Assembly (NCBI RefSeq): GCF_040783975.1
Contig: NZ_CP160631.1
Location: forward strand, 1,178,001-1,242,000
DNA length: 64,000 bases
Source: Pantoea sp. Ep11b
GTDB taxonomy: Bacteria > Pseudomonadota > Gammaproteobacteria > Enterobacterales > Enterobacteriaceae
Direction of reading: 5' to 3'
Made by a program: the position numbers and the translations under genes. This document shows, in pieces, positions 23,353 through 32,348 of the stretch (position 1 is the first letter of the stretch; each line of letters starts with the position of its first letter). The notes under the pieces were generated by a model. The model had not been told where the DNA came from and did not search any database. It worked only from the letters and a program-made list of their open reading frames with translations.

Positions 23353-24729
23353 TCAGGTATCGGGTGTTGCGTTATTATTCACAAACAGCGTTAAGTTATC
23401 GCCGGGTTGAATATCTTTCGCACTGTCGAGCACACTGTTCCAGCGCATCACGTCTTTGATATTGACGCCGTGATGACGGGCAATACTGTCAAGAGAATCA
23501 CCCTTACGAACACGGTAGGTGATGCTGTTGCCGTTATCAGCCAGTCGGGTGCCGTTCGAACCGATGGTCAGCGTCTGACCCGGTCGGATATCAGCACCGC
23601 GCAGGTTGTTATCCTGCTTCAGTGTCGAGACACTCACGCCCAGTTTTGAGGCGATGCCCGAAAGCGTATCACCCCGTCGCACCTTGTAACCGCCGCCTGC
23701 ACTGGCCTTCGCCAGCTGGGTCGGCTGTACCGCTGCGATATCACCGGATGCCAGTGAGTTGCGCAGTTTCGCGACATTCGACTTCGGCACCATAATATAG
23801 TGCGGGCCGTTTGGCGCGGTGGCACCGCCTTTGTAGCCGGTATTGAAGCTCTTGAGTTTCGTGAGCGACATACCTGCCATTTCGGCAGCCTGCGTCAACT
23901 GTATCTGCTGACCCACTTCCACGCGTGCCAGCGCACGGCTTTCGTTAGGTGTCGGCAGTTTGATACCGTAACGCTTGTTGTTTTTCAGCAGTTCACTCAG
24001 CGCTAACATTTTGGGTACATACACAGTCGTTTCGCGTGGCAGCGACAGATGCCAGAAGTCAGTCGGCTTACCGCGCGCCTTATTCTGCTTAATCGCTTTG
24101 AGTACCCGTCCCTCACCACTGTTGTACGCTGCGATGGTTAATAACCAGTCACCGTCAAACATGGTGTTGAGACGCTGCATCATATCCAGCGCAACTTTTG
24201 TGGATGCCACCACATCACGTCGCCCATCGTAATACTGATTCTGTTTGAGACCATAGTTCCGACCCGTTGCAGCAACGATTTGCCAGATGCCAGCGGCATT
24301 GGCAGATGAGGTTGCCCGAGGGTCAAAAGCGCTCTCCACTATGGGTAGCAGTACCAGTTCCATCGGCATTTTACGTTTCTGTATCTGCTCGACTATCCAG
24401 TACATGTACGGCTCTGCCCGTAATGTTACATCGTGGAGATAGCTCTTATTTTTTAAAAATTTACTTTTTTGTTCGCGGATTGCCGGGTTTTCCGGAATCC
24501 CCATCTTCAACTCGTCACTAATGAAACTCCAGAGATCTGCGTCTGCTGCGAGGCCAGTTCCATCTTCCTGCCATCGCGGCGACAAAAACTTGTCTCCGTA
24601 CTTTCCATTTTCACCTTGACCAGCTGAAGACAGACTCTGTGCATGCTGTTCGGGGATATTGGCATCGTTCCTGGACGCCTGACATCCCACCAGCAAGACT
24701 GAGGCGAGTAAGATCGCTTTAGCCTTCAT
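23353..24729 (-). CDS. mltD: membrane-bound lytic murein transglycosylase D
   Basis: MltD cleaves peptidoglycan glycan strands with 1,6-anhydro-MurNAc formation at the outer membrane. The lipoprotein signal ends in the lipobox LVGC (Cys16). The SLT catalytic domain (about 105-220) contains ESAFDPRATS with the catalytic glutamate and AYNSGEGRV. Two LysM repeats (starting YKVRRGDTLSGIA and YRVRKGDSLDSIA) occupy the C-terminal part. The 458-aa length is slightly longer than the E. coli enzyme. Confidence 0.95.
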   Translation of the reverse strand: MKAKAILLASVLLVGCQASRNDANIPEQHAQSLSSAGQGENGKYGDKFLSPRWQEDGTGLAADADLWSFISDELKMGIPENPAIREQKSKFLKNKSYLHDVTLRAEPYMYWIVEQIQKRKMPMELVLLPIVESAFDPRATSSANAAGIWQIVAATGRNYGLKQNQYYDGRRDVVASTKVALDMMQRLNTMFDGDWLLTIAAYNSGEGRVLKAIKQNKARGKPTDFWHLSLPRETTVYVPKMLALSELLKNNKRYGIKLPTPNESRALARVEVGQQIQLTQAAEMAGMSLTKLKSFNTGYKGGATAPNGPHYIMVPKSNVAKLRNSLASGDIAAVQPTQLAKASAGGGYKVRRGDTLSGIASKLGVSVSTLKQDNNLRGADIRPGQTLTIGSNGTRLADNGNSITYRVRKGDSLDSIARHHGVNIKDVMRWNSVLDSAKDIQPGDNLTLFVNNNATPDT

Positions 24730-24800
24730 GTGTGTGTCAATAGTTCGCTTAAAAGACGAGCAACTATACGTGACGGCTTTTCACAACACAACCCGAAAAA

Positions 24801-25556
24801 TCAAAAAGCGTCTTTCTTCTCGCGTAGAACAGCAAATGTCTTCCATACGGGTTCATCAGTAACGTTAACGTTTAATGCCCTTTGTAAATCAACATCTTGC
24901 GTGCGGAGAAATAAATTTATTGACCGTTCATGCGCCAGTTTTGTTGGCAGAGTGATGCCATTTTCAGCGCGTAAGTCCTTAATTTTCTGATATTCGGCCA
25001 TTATCTGCGGGTCATGGGGCAGAATAGCCGCAGCAAACTTCAGGTTAGATAAAGTATATTCATGCGCGCAGCAGACTAATGTCTCACCGGGAAGCTGATT
25101 AAGCTTTTGAAATGAATCATACATCTGCTCTGCAGTACCTTCAAAAAGGCGCCCACAGCCGCCGGAAAAGAGCGTGTCGCCACAGAAAAGATAAGGTGCA
25201 CTGTAATATGAGATATGTCCTAAAGTGTGTCCGGGAGTATGGATGACGTCGAACGTCAGGCCCATGACGTTAACTTTATCGCCTTCGCTGACCACCCTCG
25301 TCGTGCCTTTCTCTACCGTCTCCGGGGGACCGTAGACCTCCAGCTGGGGGAAATGCTCACGCAGCGTTTTGACACCACCCGTATGGTCGTTGTGGTGGTG
25401 AGTCAGCAGGATCGCCACCGGCTGCCAGCCATTGGAGGCCAGTTTTTCTAACACCGGCTGCGCTTCGCCAGGGTCTGTAATCAGGCACTTACCTTCATCA
25501 TCAGTCAGTGTCCAGATGTAGTTGTCCTGCAACGCAGGAATACTGTTAAGATTCAT
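24801..25556 (-). CDS. gloB: hydroxyacylglutathione hydrolase (glyoxalase II)
   Basis: GloB hydrolyses S-lactoylglutathione to D-lactate and glutathione in methylglyoxal detoxification. The metallo-beta-lactamase fold has the binuclear metal motif THHHNDH near residue 52 and [12 protein letters not shown]. The start [15 protein letters not shown] at 25556 is preceded by GAGAGG and gives 251 aa. Two upstream in-frame start codons would add only one or two residues. It is divergent from yafS. Confidence 0.96.
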   Translation of the reverse strand: MNLNSIPALQDNYIWTLTDDEGKCLITDPGEAQPVLEKLASNGWQPVAILLTHHHNDHTGGVKTLREHFPQLEVYGPPETVEKGTTRVVSEGDKVNVMGLTFDVIHTPGHTLGHISYYSAPYLFCGDTLFSGGCGRLFEGTAEQMYDSFQKLNQLPGETLVCCAHEYTLSNLKFAAAILPHDPQIMAEYQKIKDLRAENGITLPTKLAHERSINLFLRTQDVDLQRALNVNVTDEPVWKTFAVLREKKDAF

Positions 25557-25598
25557 CATCACCTCTCGCAGGTCGCAGGAAAAGGAAGAGCGTAAAGC

Positions 25599-26336
25599 AT
25601 GAAGCCCGCTAAATCACGCCAGGTTCTGAACGCACCGCTGTCGTGGCGCGATATGCCGTGGGGAGATTATTTCCGCGATGCGCTGACGCAGCAGCTTCAG
25701 CCTTACCTCGGAAAGCTCTATGGCTTTCATATGCTTAAGCTTGGCAACCTCAGCGCAGAAATCAATACGGAAAATTGCGCTATTTCACATCAGGTCAATG
25801 CAGGCCGTGAAGGTGAACTGCTTCAGGTGCTCGCCGACCCGATGCAGCTGCCGTTCGAATCGAAGTCGATCGACGCCTGCCTGATGGCTCATACCCTGGC
25901 CTGGAGCCAGGACCCGCACCGGGTATTACGCGAAGTTGACCGGGTGCTGATTGACGATGGCTGGATGATCATCAGCGGGTTTAATCCCTTCAGCCTGCTT
26001 GGCGTAAGTAAAATGGTGCCGGGATTAACGCGCAAAGCGCCCTGGAGCGGGCGAATGTTCAGCCAGATGCGGTTACTCGACTGGCTGGGACTGCTGAACT
26101 ATGAGGTAGTTTACCGCACCCGGTTTCAGGTACTGCCCTGGCATCGGCAGGGTGGGAAAGTGATCAGCACCCACTTACCGGCGCTGGGCTGTCTGAACAT
26201 TGTGGTGGCACGTAAACGTACTTTCCCGCTGCTGCCGACCCGGACAAAGAAGAGCCTCAGCACCAGCAAAATCCGTCAGACGGTCAACGCCACCCGCCAG
26301 TTCCGGCAGGCGGACGATCAGGATTCGGTTTTATAG
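25599..26336 (+). CDS. yafS: SAM-dependent methyltransferase family protein YafS
   Basis: This 245-aa protein matches E. coli Yaf[20 protein letters not shown] and [18 protein letters not shown] are methyltransferase-fold segments. The usual glycine-rich SAM loop is poorly conserved, and no substrate is known. Its 3' end overlaps the convergent rnhA by 19 nt. Confidence 0.9.
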   Translation: MKPAKSRQVLNAPLSWRDMPWGDYFRDALTQQLQPYLGKLYGFHMLKLGNLSAEINTENCAISHQVNAGREGELLQVLADPMQLPFESKSIDACLMAHTLAWSQDPHRVLREVDRVLIDDGWMIISGFNPFSLLGVSKMVPGLTRKAPWSGRMFSQMRLLDWLGLLNYEVVYRTRFQVLPWHRQGGKVISTHLPALGCLNIVVARKRTFPLLPTRTKKSLSTSKIRQTVNATRQFRQADDQDSVL

Positions 26337-26785
26337 CCGATATCCTCAAAGGCGGGATGCTCCGCCGCGCTGCGGGCCAGGACGTCGCAGCGCTCATTCT
26401 CCGGATGACCGGCGTGGCCTTTGACCCACTCCCACTGAATCTTGTGCGTACTGAGCGCGGCGTCGAGACGCTGCCAGAGATCGACATTCTTCACCGGTTT
26501 TTTGTCGGCCGTTTTCCAGCCGCGCTTTTTCCAGTTATGGATCCAGCTGGTGATCCCCTGACGCACATACTGACTGTCGGTACTGAGTACCACGTCGCAC
26601 GGCTGGGTGAGCGCCTCCAGCGAGACGATGGCCGCCATCAGCTCCATCCGGTTATTAGTCGTGAGACGATAGCCCGCACTGAAGGTTTTTTCATGCTGGC
26701 CGTAGCGTAAAATCGCCCCATAACCGCCGGGGCCGGGATTACCCAGGCAGGATCCATCGGTGAATATTTCTACCTGTTTGCGCAT
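26318..26785 (-). CDS. rnhA: ribonuclease HI
   Basis: RNase HI removes RNA from RNA-DNA hybrids. The 155-aa protein carries the catalytic set Asp10 (FTDGSC), Glu48 (RMELMA), Asp70 (STDSQYV), His124 and Asp134. The ATG at 26785 is chosen over a longer frame that runs antisense through dnaQ. The gene is divergent from dnaQ with 54 nt between the starts. Confidence 0.97.
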   Translation of the reverse strand: MRKQVEIFTDGSCLGNPGPGGYGAILRYGQHEKTFSAGYRLTTNNRMELMAAIVSLEALTQPCDVVLSTDSQYVRQGITSWIHNWKKRGWKTADKKPVKNVDLWQRLDAALSTHKIQWEWVKGHAGHPENERCDVLARSAAEHPAFEDIGYKTES

Positions 26786-26839
26786 CTCTGGTAGACTTCC
26801 TTCTGACAAAAACGCCAAGTCTGACATAAAACGGGTCTT

Positions 26840-27571
26840 ATGAGCACTGCAAATAACCGCCAGATCGTTCTCGATACTGAAACCACCGGCATGAACATGA
26901 TCGGGGCACATTATGAGGGGCACCGCATCATCGAAATTGGTGCGGTGGAGGTGATCAACCGTCGCCTGACCGGTAACAATTTCCATATGTACCTCAAGCC
27001 CGATCGGCTGGTGGATCCTGAAGCCTTTGGCGTTCACGGCATTGCAGATGAGTTCCTGGCCGACAAGCCCGCCTTCAGCGAGATTGCGGATGAGTTCCTG
27101 GACTATATCCGGGGGGCGGAATTGGTGATCCACAATGCCCCGTTTGATATCGGCTTTATGGACTATGAGTTTGCAAAGCTGAACCGCGGCATTGAGAAAA
27201 CCGAAGACTTTTGTAAGATCACTGACAGCCTCGCCCTGGCGCGTCGCATGTTCCCCGGCAAGCGTAACAGCCTCGATGCACTCTGCTCACGCTACGAGAT
27301 AGATAACAGCAAACGTACCCTGCACGGCGCACTGCTCGATGCCGAGATTCTGGCGGAAGTCTTCCTGACCATGACCGGCGGGCAGACATCGCTCTCCTTC
27401 CTGTCAGAAAGTGAAAGCGCCCGTCAGGCGCAGGGTGAAAGCATCCAGCGCATCGTGCGTCCCGCCTCTGCACTGCGGGTCGTGACGGCCAGCGAGGAAG
27501 AGGTGGTTGCCCATGAGTCCCGTCTGGATCTGGTGATGAAAAAGGGCGGCAGCTGCCTGTGGCGTGGCTGA
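26840..27571 (+). CDS. dnaQ: DNA polymerase III epsilon subunit (3'-5' proofreading exonuclease)
   Basis: DnaQ proofreads within the pol III core next to DnaE. The DEDDh exonuclease domain (residues 1-180) has Asp12 and Glu14 in VLDTETTG and the histidine of the HGALLDAE motif. The C-terminal part binds the alpha subunit. Its length of 243 aa equals the E. coli protein. The tRNA-Asp gene follows. Confidence 0.97.
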   Translation: MSTANNRQIVLDTETTGMNMIGAHYEGHRIIEIGAVEVINRRLTGNNFHMYLKPDRLVDPEAFGVHGIADEFLADKPAFSEIADEFLDYIRGAELVIHNAPFDIGFMDYEFAKLNRGIEKTEDFCKITDSLALARRMFPGKRNSLDALCSRYEIDNSKRTLHGALLDAEILAEVFLTMTGGQTSLSFLSESESARQAQGESIQRIVRPASALRVVTASEEEVVAHESRLDLVMKKGGSCLWRG

Positions 27572-27646
27572 ACCCTGTGATTTTGCGGATAAAAACAGCG
27601 ACAAGTTGAAAAAAACAGCAAACGATTTATTCGCCAGGAAAAAGCG

Positions 27647-27675
27647 TTGACGCCGTACCAGCCTCCGATTACTAT
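27647..27675 (+). promoter_or_regulatory. sigma-70 promoter of aspV
   Basis: A -35 TTGACG (27647-27652), a 17-bp spacer and -10 TACTAT (27670-27675) are followed by the GC-rich discriminator GCGCCTCG, typical of stringently controlled tRNA promoters. The tRNA starts 31 nt further on. Confidence 0.85.
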
Positions 27676-27705
27676 GCGCCTCGTTCTCGACGGGGAACAA
27701 AGCGC

Positions 27706-27782
27706 GGAGCGGTAGTTCAGTTGGTTAGAATACCTGCCTGTCACGCAGGGGGTCGCGGGTTCGAGCCCCGTCCGTTCCGCCA
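27706..27782 (+). tRNA. aspV: tRNA-Asp (GUC)
   Basis: A 77-nt tRNA with anticodon GTC and encoded CCA, identical to the tRNA-Asp at 21056-21132. Its place after dnaQ corresponds to E. coli aspV. The hpx region starts immediately downstream. Confidence 0.97.
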
Positions 27783-27790
27783 ATCTTTTA

Positions 27791-27822
27791 AAAAAGCCGA
27801 TTCAGAAATGAATCGGCTTTTT
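27791..27822. terminator. bidirectional terminator between aspV and hpxC
   Basis: A 14-bp perfect stem (AAAAAGCCGATTCA / TGAATCGGCTTTTT) with GAAA loop gives T tracts on both strands. It serves tRNA-Asp on plus and hpxC on minus. Confidence 0.92.
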
Positions 27823-27830
27823 GCTGTCTG

Positions 27831-29339
27831 CTATTCCACGGCGGCCTGTTTCTTCGGCGTTATGCCTTCATGATGCCAGCGCGCGTCATCTCCCGCCTCG
27901 CGCTCTTCACGGGCGATAAAGCGATAACAGCCTGCCGCCAGTCCGGCACCGATAAACCAGCTGAAGTTTGCTACCTCATGCAGGGAAGGAATAAAGCTGA
28001 TCACCAGGCAGATCGCCACCGACGGCAGCAGCGCGGCGATCGCTTTGGGATTGAAGCCCCCGCGATACCAGTAGCGGCCTGACGGCGTATCGTTAAACAG
28101 ATCGTCGACCGAGATACGTCCACGTTTAATCAGATAGAAATCGGTCAGCAAAATCCCGAACAGCGGCCCGATAAAGGATCCCAGCACGTCGAGGGTGTAG
28201 TGGATCAGCTCAGGTGACTGGAAGAGGTTCCACGGCGTCAGCAGCACCGAGCCTACTGCGGCGATCATGCCGCCGGTGCGGAAGCTGATTTTCTGTGGTG
28301 AACAGTTGGAGAAGTCAAACGCGGGCGAGACAAAGTTCGCCACGATATTGATGCCGATGGTGGCGGTAATCATGGTCAGTAAGCCAATCGCCACGGCCAG
28401 ATCGTTGCCAACCATGCTGACCGTCTCGATAGGATCGGTAATCATCCTGCCAAACAGTGACTGCGTACCGGAGACGATGACCACCGTGACGACCGAGAAG
28501 AGCAGGAAGTTAAACGGCAGGCCCCAGCGATTGCCGCGCCGGATCTCTGACATGTTTTTGCCGTAGCGGGAGAAGTCACCGAAGTTCAGCAGCGGCCCGG
28601 AGAAGTAGGAGACGACCAGCGCCGTCGCCGTGATCATCTGCCACGTCTGTTCGCCTGGTGAAAGCGATTTGCTGGCGAGGGTAAAGGAGATCCCATCAAA
28701 ACCGGTCTGGTATACAATCCAGCCCGCCAGCGCCACCATCACCACATAGACCGCCGGTCCGGCCACGTCGATAAACCGTTTAATGGCGTTCATGCCGTGC
28801 CAGAACACCATCGCCTGCAGTAACCACATCACCCCGAAACAGCACCAGCCCAGCAGCGACAGTCCCAGCCAGTGCGGCTCCGTCATTGCGTTCAGCGACG
28901 GCGCGAACTTCAGCAGCACCAGCATCAGCGCATTCGCCGCCAGATAGGTCTGGATGCCATACCACGCAAACGCAATCAATCCACGGATCACCGCCGGGAT
29001 GTTGGCGCCAAACACGCCAAATGCCTGACGACAGATCACCGCATAGGGCACGCCCGCCATCTGGCTCGGTTTCGCCACCAGATTGGCACAGATCTGCACA
29101 ATGCAGATCCCGGCCAGCAGGCAGAGCAGTACCTGCCAGCTGGCGAGGCCCAGCGTAAAGAAGCTGGCGGCCACCACATAGCCGCCCATGCTGTGCACGT
29201 CCGACATCCAGAAGGAGAAAATGTTGTACCACGACCAGTTCTGATCGCGCGTGGGGGCCAGGTCATCGTTACAGAGCCGTGGGCTGTAACGGGCACTGGT
29301 TTCAGAGGCCGTGCTGGCCACTTTGGAATGTTCTGGCAT
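27831..29339 (-). CDS. hpxC: NCS1-family allantoin/hydantoin permease
   Basis: This is a nucleobase-cation-symport-1 family inner-membrane carrier of 502 aa with about twelve hydrophobic segments. The first includes the family hallmark NWSWYNIFSFWMSDVHSMGGY. Position, divergent from a GntR regulator, racemase and allantoinase, matches hpxC (allantoin permease) of the Klebsiella hpx cluster. Allantoin is therefore the likely substrate by context, while hydantoins or nucleobases are alternatives. AGGAG precedes the ATG. A sigma-54-like element lies about 50-70 bp upstream of the ATG. Confidence 0.88.
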   Translation of the reverse strand: MPEHSKVASTASETSARYSPRLCNDDLAPTRDQNWSWYNIFSFWMSDVHSMGGYVVAASFFTLGLASWQVLLCLLAGICIVQICANLVAKPSQMAGVPYAVICRQAFGVFGANIPAVIRGLIAFAWYGIQTYLAANALMLVLLKFAPSLNAMTEPHWLGLSLLGWCCFGVMWLLQAMVFWHGMNAIKRFIDVAGPAVYVVMVALAGWIVYQTGFDGISFTLASKSLSPGEQTWQMITATALVVSYFSGPLLNFGDFSRYGKNMSEIRRGNRWGLPFNFLLFSVVTVVIVSGTQSLFGRMITDPIETVSMVGNDLAVAIGLLTMITATIGINIVANFVSPAFDFSNCSPQKISFRTGGMIAAVGSVLLTPWNLFQSPELIHYTLDVLGSFIGPLFGILLTDFYLIKRGRISVDDLFNDTPSGRYWYRGGFNPKAIAALLPSVAICLVISFIPSLHEVANFSWFIGAGLAAGCYRFIAREEREAGDDARWHHEGITPKKQAAVE

Positions 29340-29390
29340 AAAACCTGCTCCTCTACCCGAGAGTGAAATGAATAATCTGGTAAAGGGGTA

Positions 29391-29408
29391 TTGCAGGATT
29401 CAGGCCAG
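29391..29408 (-). promoter_or_regulatory. candidate sigma-54 promoter of hpxC
   Basis: Read on the minus strand this is CTGGCCTGAATCCTGCAA, with the invariant GG-N10-GC spacing of -24/-12 promoters and most consensus positions. The predicted start near 29381 leaves a leader of about 40 nt. No NtrC palindrome was seen close by, so the call is tentative. Confidence 0.45.
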
Positions 29409-29420
29409 ATTGCTTTTCCT

Positions 29421-29448
29421 GTATACAATATTTTCTTTTCGCGTATAC
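29421..29448. promoter_or_regulatory. paired GTATAC palindromes, probable HpxS operators
   Basis: Two palindromic cores, TGTATACA (29420-29427) and CGTATACG (29442-29449), sit 22 bp apart (two helical turns) between hpxC and hpxS. This is a plausible binding arrangement for the adjacent GntR/FadR-type regulator. Confidence 0.5.
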
Positions 29449-29483
29449 GATAGGCGACAGACAGAAGGCGACCGGAGCAGGTG

Positions 29484-30206
29484 ATGACCAATAAAACAGG
29501 CCAGCATGACGCGGCCAGACTACAGGATAAAGATGAAAGGATTTACCAGGCGCTGATGAACGCCATCGTTGAGCACCAGCTGCCGCCGGGCAGCAAGCTG
29601 CCGGAAGAGGCCCTTTCCGGCGTCTTTGGCGTCAGCCGCACCGGCATCCGCAAAGTGCTGCAACGCCTCGCGGCGGTGCAGATGGTGACTCTGACGCCCA
29701 AACGTGGTGCGCAGGTTTCCACGCCGGGTGTCGATGAGGCGCGGGAGATCTTCACCACCCGCAGCTTAATCGAGTGCGGCAATCTGCCCGCCGTGCTGGC
29801 GCATCTTCAGCCACCGCATCTGGTGGCGCTGGAGCAGCTCATCGCGCAGGAGAACGAGGCGCACGCCAGCCATGATGGCCCGGCGGCCATCCGGCTTTCG
29901 GCGGCGTTTCATATTCAGTTGCAGGCGATCTCCGGCAATCAGGTGCTGACCGGCATGGTCACCAGCCTGACGCAGCGCTCATCGCTGGTGATTGCCGCGT
30001 ATGGCGCGCCCTGGCAGCGGGGCTGTCGCTGCGACGACCACGCCACGCTGCTGCAACGGCTGCGTGCGCGTGCACTCCAGCCGCTGACTGAGGCGCTGCA
30101 GCACCATTTTGACCACATCGTTTCCAGCCTGCATTTTGAGCGCAGCGGCGAAACCCTTCCCGATTTTTCCCGGCTGTTTGCCGCAGACTTCGGAGCGGCC
30201 TCATGA
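29484..30206 (+). CDS. hpxS: GntR-family regulator of allantoin catabolism
   Basis: This 240-aa regulator has an N-terminal GntR winged helix (LPEEALSGVFGVSRTGIRKVLQRLA, residues about 38-64) and a C-terminal FCD-type all-helical ligand domain. It heads the hpxSAB operon. Its stop overlaps the hpxA start (ATGA). ATG 29484 is preferred over GTG 29481 because of spacing from GGAG at 29473. By position and family it is the HpxS type of regulator; allantoin or allantoate as effector is an inference. Confidence 0.85.
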   Translation: MTNKTGQHDAARLQDKDERIYQALMNAIVEHQLPPGSKLPEEALSGVFGVSRTGIRKVLQRLAAVQMVTLTPKRGAQVSTPGVDEAREIFTTRSLIECGNLPAVLAHLQPPHLVALEQLIAQENEAHASHDGPAAIRLSAAFHIQLQAISGNQVLTGMVTSLTQRSSLVIAAYGAPWQRGCRCDDHATLLQRLRARALQPLTEALQHHFDHIVSSLHFERSGETLPDFSRLFAADFGAAS

Positions 30207-30934
30207 GCATCATTCAGGTCATCAACCCCAACACCAGCCTGGCGATGACCGAAACCATCGGTCAGGCCGCACGGGCCGTCGCCGCGCCGGGTACGGAGAT
30301 TCTGGCCGTTTCACCCTCGCAGGGCGTCCCCTCCATCGAAGGACATTTCGACGAGGCGATCGCCGCCATCGGCGTGCTGGAGCAGGTTAAGCTGGGCAGG
30401 GCGCAGGGCGTCAGTGGCCACGTCATCGCCTGCTTCGGCGATCCGGGATTGCTGGCGGCACGCGAGCTGGCCAGCGGCCCGGTGATTGGCATTGCGGAAG
30501 CGGCGATGCACACCGCCACGCTGCTGGCGACCCGGTTCTCTGTCGTCACCACGCTGCCGCGCACCCTGATCATTGCGCGCCATCTGCTGCAGCAGTATGG
30601 CTTTACCCATCACTGTGCTGCACTGCATGCGATCGATTTGCCGGTGCTGGCGCTGGAGGATGGCAGCGGTCTGGCTCAGGAGAAAGTGCGGCAGCGTTGT
30701 ATACAGGCGAAACGTGAAGATGGCAGCGGCGCGATCGTGCTGGGCTGCGGCGGCATGGCGACGCTGGCGGCTTCGCTGACCCGGGAACTTGATATGCCGG
30801 TGATCGATGGCGTCAGTGCGGCGGTGAAAATGGTGGAGTCGCTGGTGGCGCTGGGCTTTGGCACCAGCAAACAGGGCGATCTGGCCTGGCCTTTGCAGAA
30901 ACCTCTCTCAGGTGCCTTTGAGCATCTAAACTAA
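30203..30934 (+). CDS. hpxA: allantoin racemase (Asp/Glu/hydantoin racemase family)
   Basis: This 243-aa protein of the Asp/Glu/hydantoin racemase family has two catalytic cysteines, Cys77 (VIACFGDPG) and Cys182 (VLGCGGMA), that in the family deprotonate and reprotonate the substrate from opposite faces. It interconverts allantoin enantiomers so that a stereospecific allantoinase can use both. It overlaps hpxS by 4 nt and is followed by hpxB after 33 nt. Confidence 0.9.
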   Translation: MSIIQVINPNTSLAMTETIGQAARAVAAPGTEILAVSPSQGVPSIEGHFDEAIAAIGVLEQVKLGRAQGVSGHVIACFGDPGLLAARELASGPVIGIAEAAMHTATLLATRFSVVTTLPRTLIIARHLLQQYGFTHHCAALHAIDLPVLALEDGSGLAQEKVRQRCIQAKREDGSGAIVLGCGGMATLAASLTRELDMPVIDGVSAAVKMVESLVALGFGTSKQGDLAWPLQKPLSGAFEHLN

Positions 30935-30967
30935 CGGAACGTTCAGACTTAAGACAGGAAGCGAGTG

Positions 30968-31921
30968 ATGACTGACGCTGCAGAGAAGAAAGAGTACAGT
31001 TTTAACAAAAACTATCCGCGCGATTTAATCGGTTATGGTGCTCATCCACCGCACGCCGCCTGGCCAGGCAACGCCCGCGTGGCGGTGCAGTTTGTCCTGA
31101 ACTACGAAGAGGGCGCTGAAAACAGCGTGTTGCACGGCGACGCCGGTTCAGAGCAGTTCCTCTCCGACATCATCGGCGCCGCCAGCTATAGCGATCGGCA
31201 CATGTCGATGGAGTCGCTGTATGAGTATGGATCCCGCGCCGGATTCTGGCGCATCCACAACGAGTTTCAGACGCGTGGCCTGCCGCTGACGGTGTTTGGC
31301 GTCGCGATGGCGCTGGCGCGTCATCCGGAGATCGTAGAGGCGATTAAGCAGGCCGATTACGATGTGGTCAGCCACGGCTGGCGCTGGATCCACTATCAGG
31401 GCATGGATGCAAAAACCGAACGTCAGCACATGCAGCAGGCGGTCGATGTGCTGGTGGATCTCTTTGGCAAAGCGCCCACCGGCTGGTACACCGGTCGCGA
31501 CAGCCCGAATACCCGTCGTCTGGTGGTGGAGCAGGGGGGCTTCAGCTATGACAGCGACTACTACGGCGACGATCTGCCTTTCTGGACGCAGGTAACCTGT
31601 CAGGATGGCACGGTGAAACCACACCTGATCATCCCCTACACCCTGGAGTGCAACGACATGCGCTTTGCCACGCCGCAGGGCTTCAACACGGCCGACCAGT
31701 TCTTCACCTATCTGCGTGACAGTTTCGATGTGCTCTATGAAGAGGGCAAAACCGCGCCGAAGATGATGTCGATAGGCATGCACTGCCGCCTGCTGGGGCG
31801 ACCGGGCAAATTCCGCGCGCTGCAGAAGTTTCTCGATCACATCCAGCAGCACGACGATGTCTGGATTTGTACCCGCCAGCAGATCGCCGACCACTGGATC
31901 GCGACACACCCGGCGCCCTGA
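30968..31921 (+). CDS. hpxB: allantoinase of the polysaccharide-deacetylase (PuuE) family
   Basis: This 317-aa protein has the NodB/polysaccharide deacetylase fold of PuuE allantoinases: YPRDLIGYGAHPPHAAWPG at the N-terminus, SHGWRWIHYQ in the middle and the GMHCRLLGRPGK segment near the C-terminus. It hydrolyses the hydantoin ring of allantoin to allantoate. ATG 30968 is preferred over GTG 30965 because of the AGGA spacing. The product feeds the hpxK reaction encoded 9 kb downstream. Confidence 0.9.
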   Translation: MTDAAEKKEYSFNKNYPRDLIGYGAHPPHAAWPGNARVAVQFVLNYEEGAENSVLHGDAGSEQFLSDIIGAASYSDRHMSMESLYEYGSRAGFWRIHNEFQTRGLPLTVFGVAMALARHPEIVEAIKQADYDVVSHGWRWIHYQGMDAKTERQHMQQAVDVLVDLFGKAPTGWYTGRDSPNTRRLVVEQGGFSYDSDYYGDDLPFWTQVTCQDGTVKPHLIIPYTLECNDMRFATPQGFNTADQFFTYLRDSFDVLYEEGKTAPKMMSIGMHCRLLGRPGKFRALQKFLDHIQQHDDVWICTRQQIADHWIATHPAP

Positions 31922-31930
31922 CGCGGCGAT

Positions 31931-31960
31931 GACGCCTGGCCCTTTTCGGGGTCAGGCGTC
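31931..31960. terminator. hairpin between convergent hpxB and hpxZ
   Basis: GACGCCTG (31931-31938) pairs with CAGGCGTC (31953-31960), and an inner CCC/GGG extends the stem. There is no clear T tract, so efficiency is uncertain. Confidence 0.5.
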
Positions 31961-31967
31961 AGAAGGC

Positions 31968-32348
31968 TCAGCTCATCAGGCTGACCTGCGCCGCCACGAT
32001 GCACCAGCCGTGCGGCATCCGCACCCAGGTCTGCTGCTGGCGGCCCGTTTTCTCGCTGCCGTCGCGGGTAAATTCGGTGCTGCAGACCGCAAAATCCTCG
32101 CCAAAGGTGGTGATGACGGTATTTCGCAGCGTCCGGTTCAGCCCGGCTGAGGGGCGCGCGGCGCGGAACGCGCGGATCTCATCAATGCCATACAGGTTTT
32201 CACCCGCCCCCAGTCTCACGGTGCGCGCGTCATGCCAGAACAGCGCATCCAGTTCAGCGACATCATTACTGACCAGCGCCTGCTCGTAGCGATAAAACTG
32301 CGCCGTCACCTCGTTCACCACCTGCGGTAAATTAATCTCTCTGTTCAT
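31968..32348 (-). CDS. hpxZ: DUF3225/AtzH-like protein
   Basis: This 126-aa SnoaL/NTF2-like protein belongs to the family (DUF3225) that includes AtzH of the cyanuric acid pathway. It carries FYRYEQALVSNDVAELDALFWHD and an IRAFRAARP segment. It is the last gene of hpxW-X-Y-Z, and its start abuts the hpxY stop with a 1-nt overlap. In the triazine pathway AtzH acts on an N-carboxy-urea. The substrate here is unknown but probably an acyl-urea or carbamate-like intermediate of allantoin breakdown. Confidence 0.83.
   Translation of the reverse strand: MNREINLPQVVNEVTAQFYRYEQALVSNDVAELDALFWHDARTVRLGAGENLYGIDEIRAFRAARPSAGLNRTLRNTVITTFGEDFAVCSTEFTRDGSEKTGRQQQTWVRMPHGWCIVAAQVSLMS

Noticed and set aside
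30311..30628. 105-aa minus-strand frame within hpxA
   Set aside because: It is antisense to a clear racemase gene with catalytic cysteines. High GC content makes long antisense frames common throughout this window.
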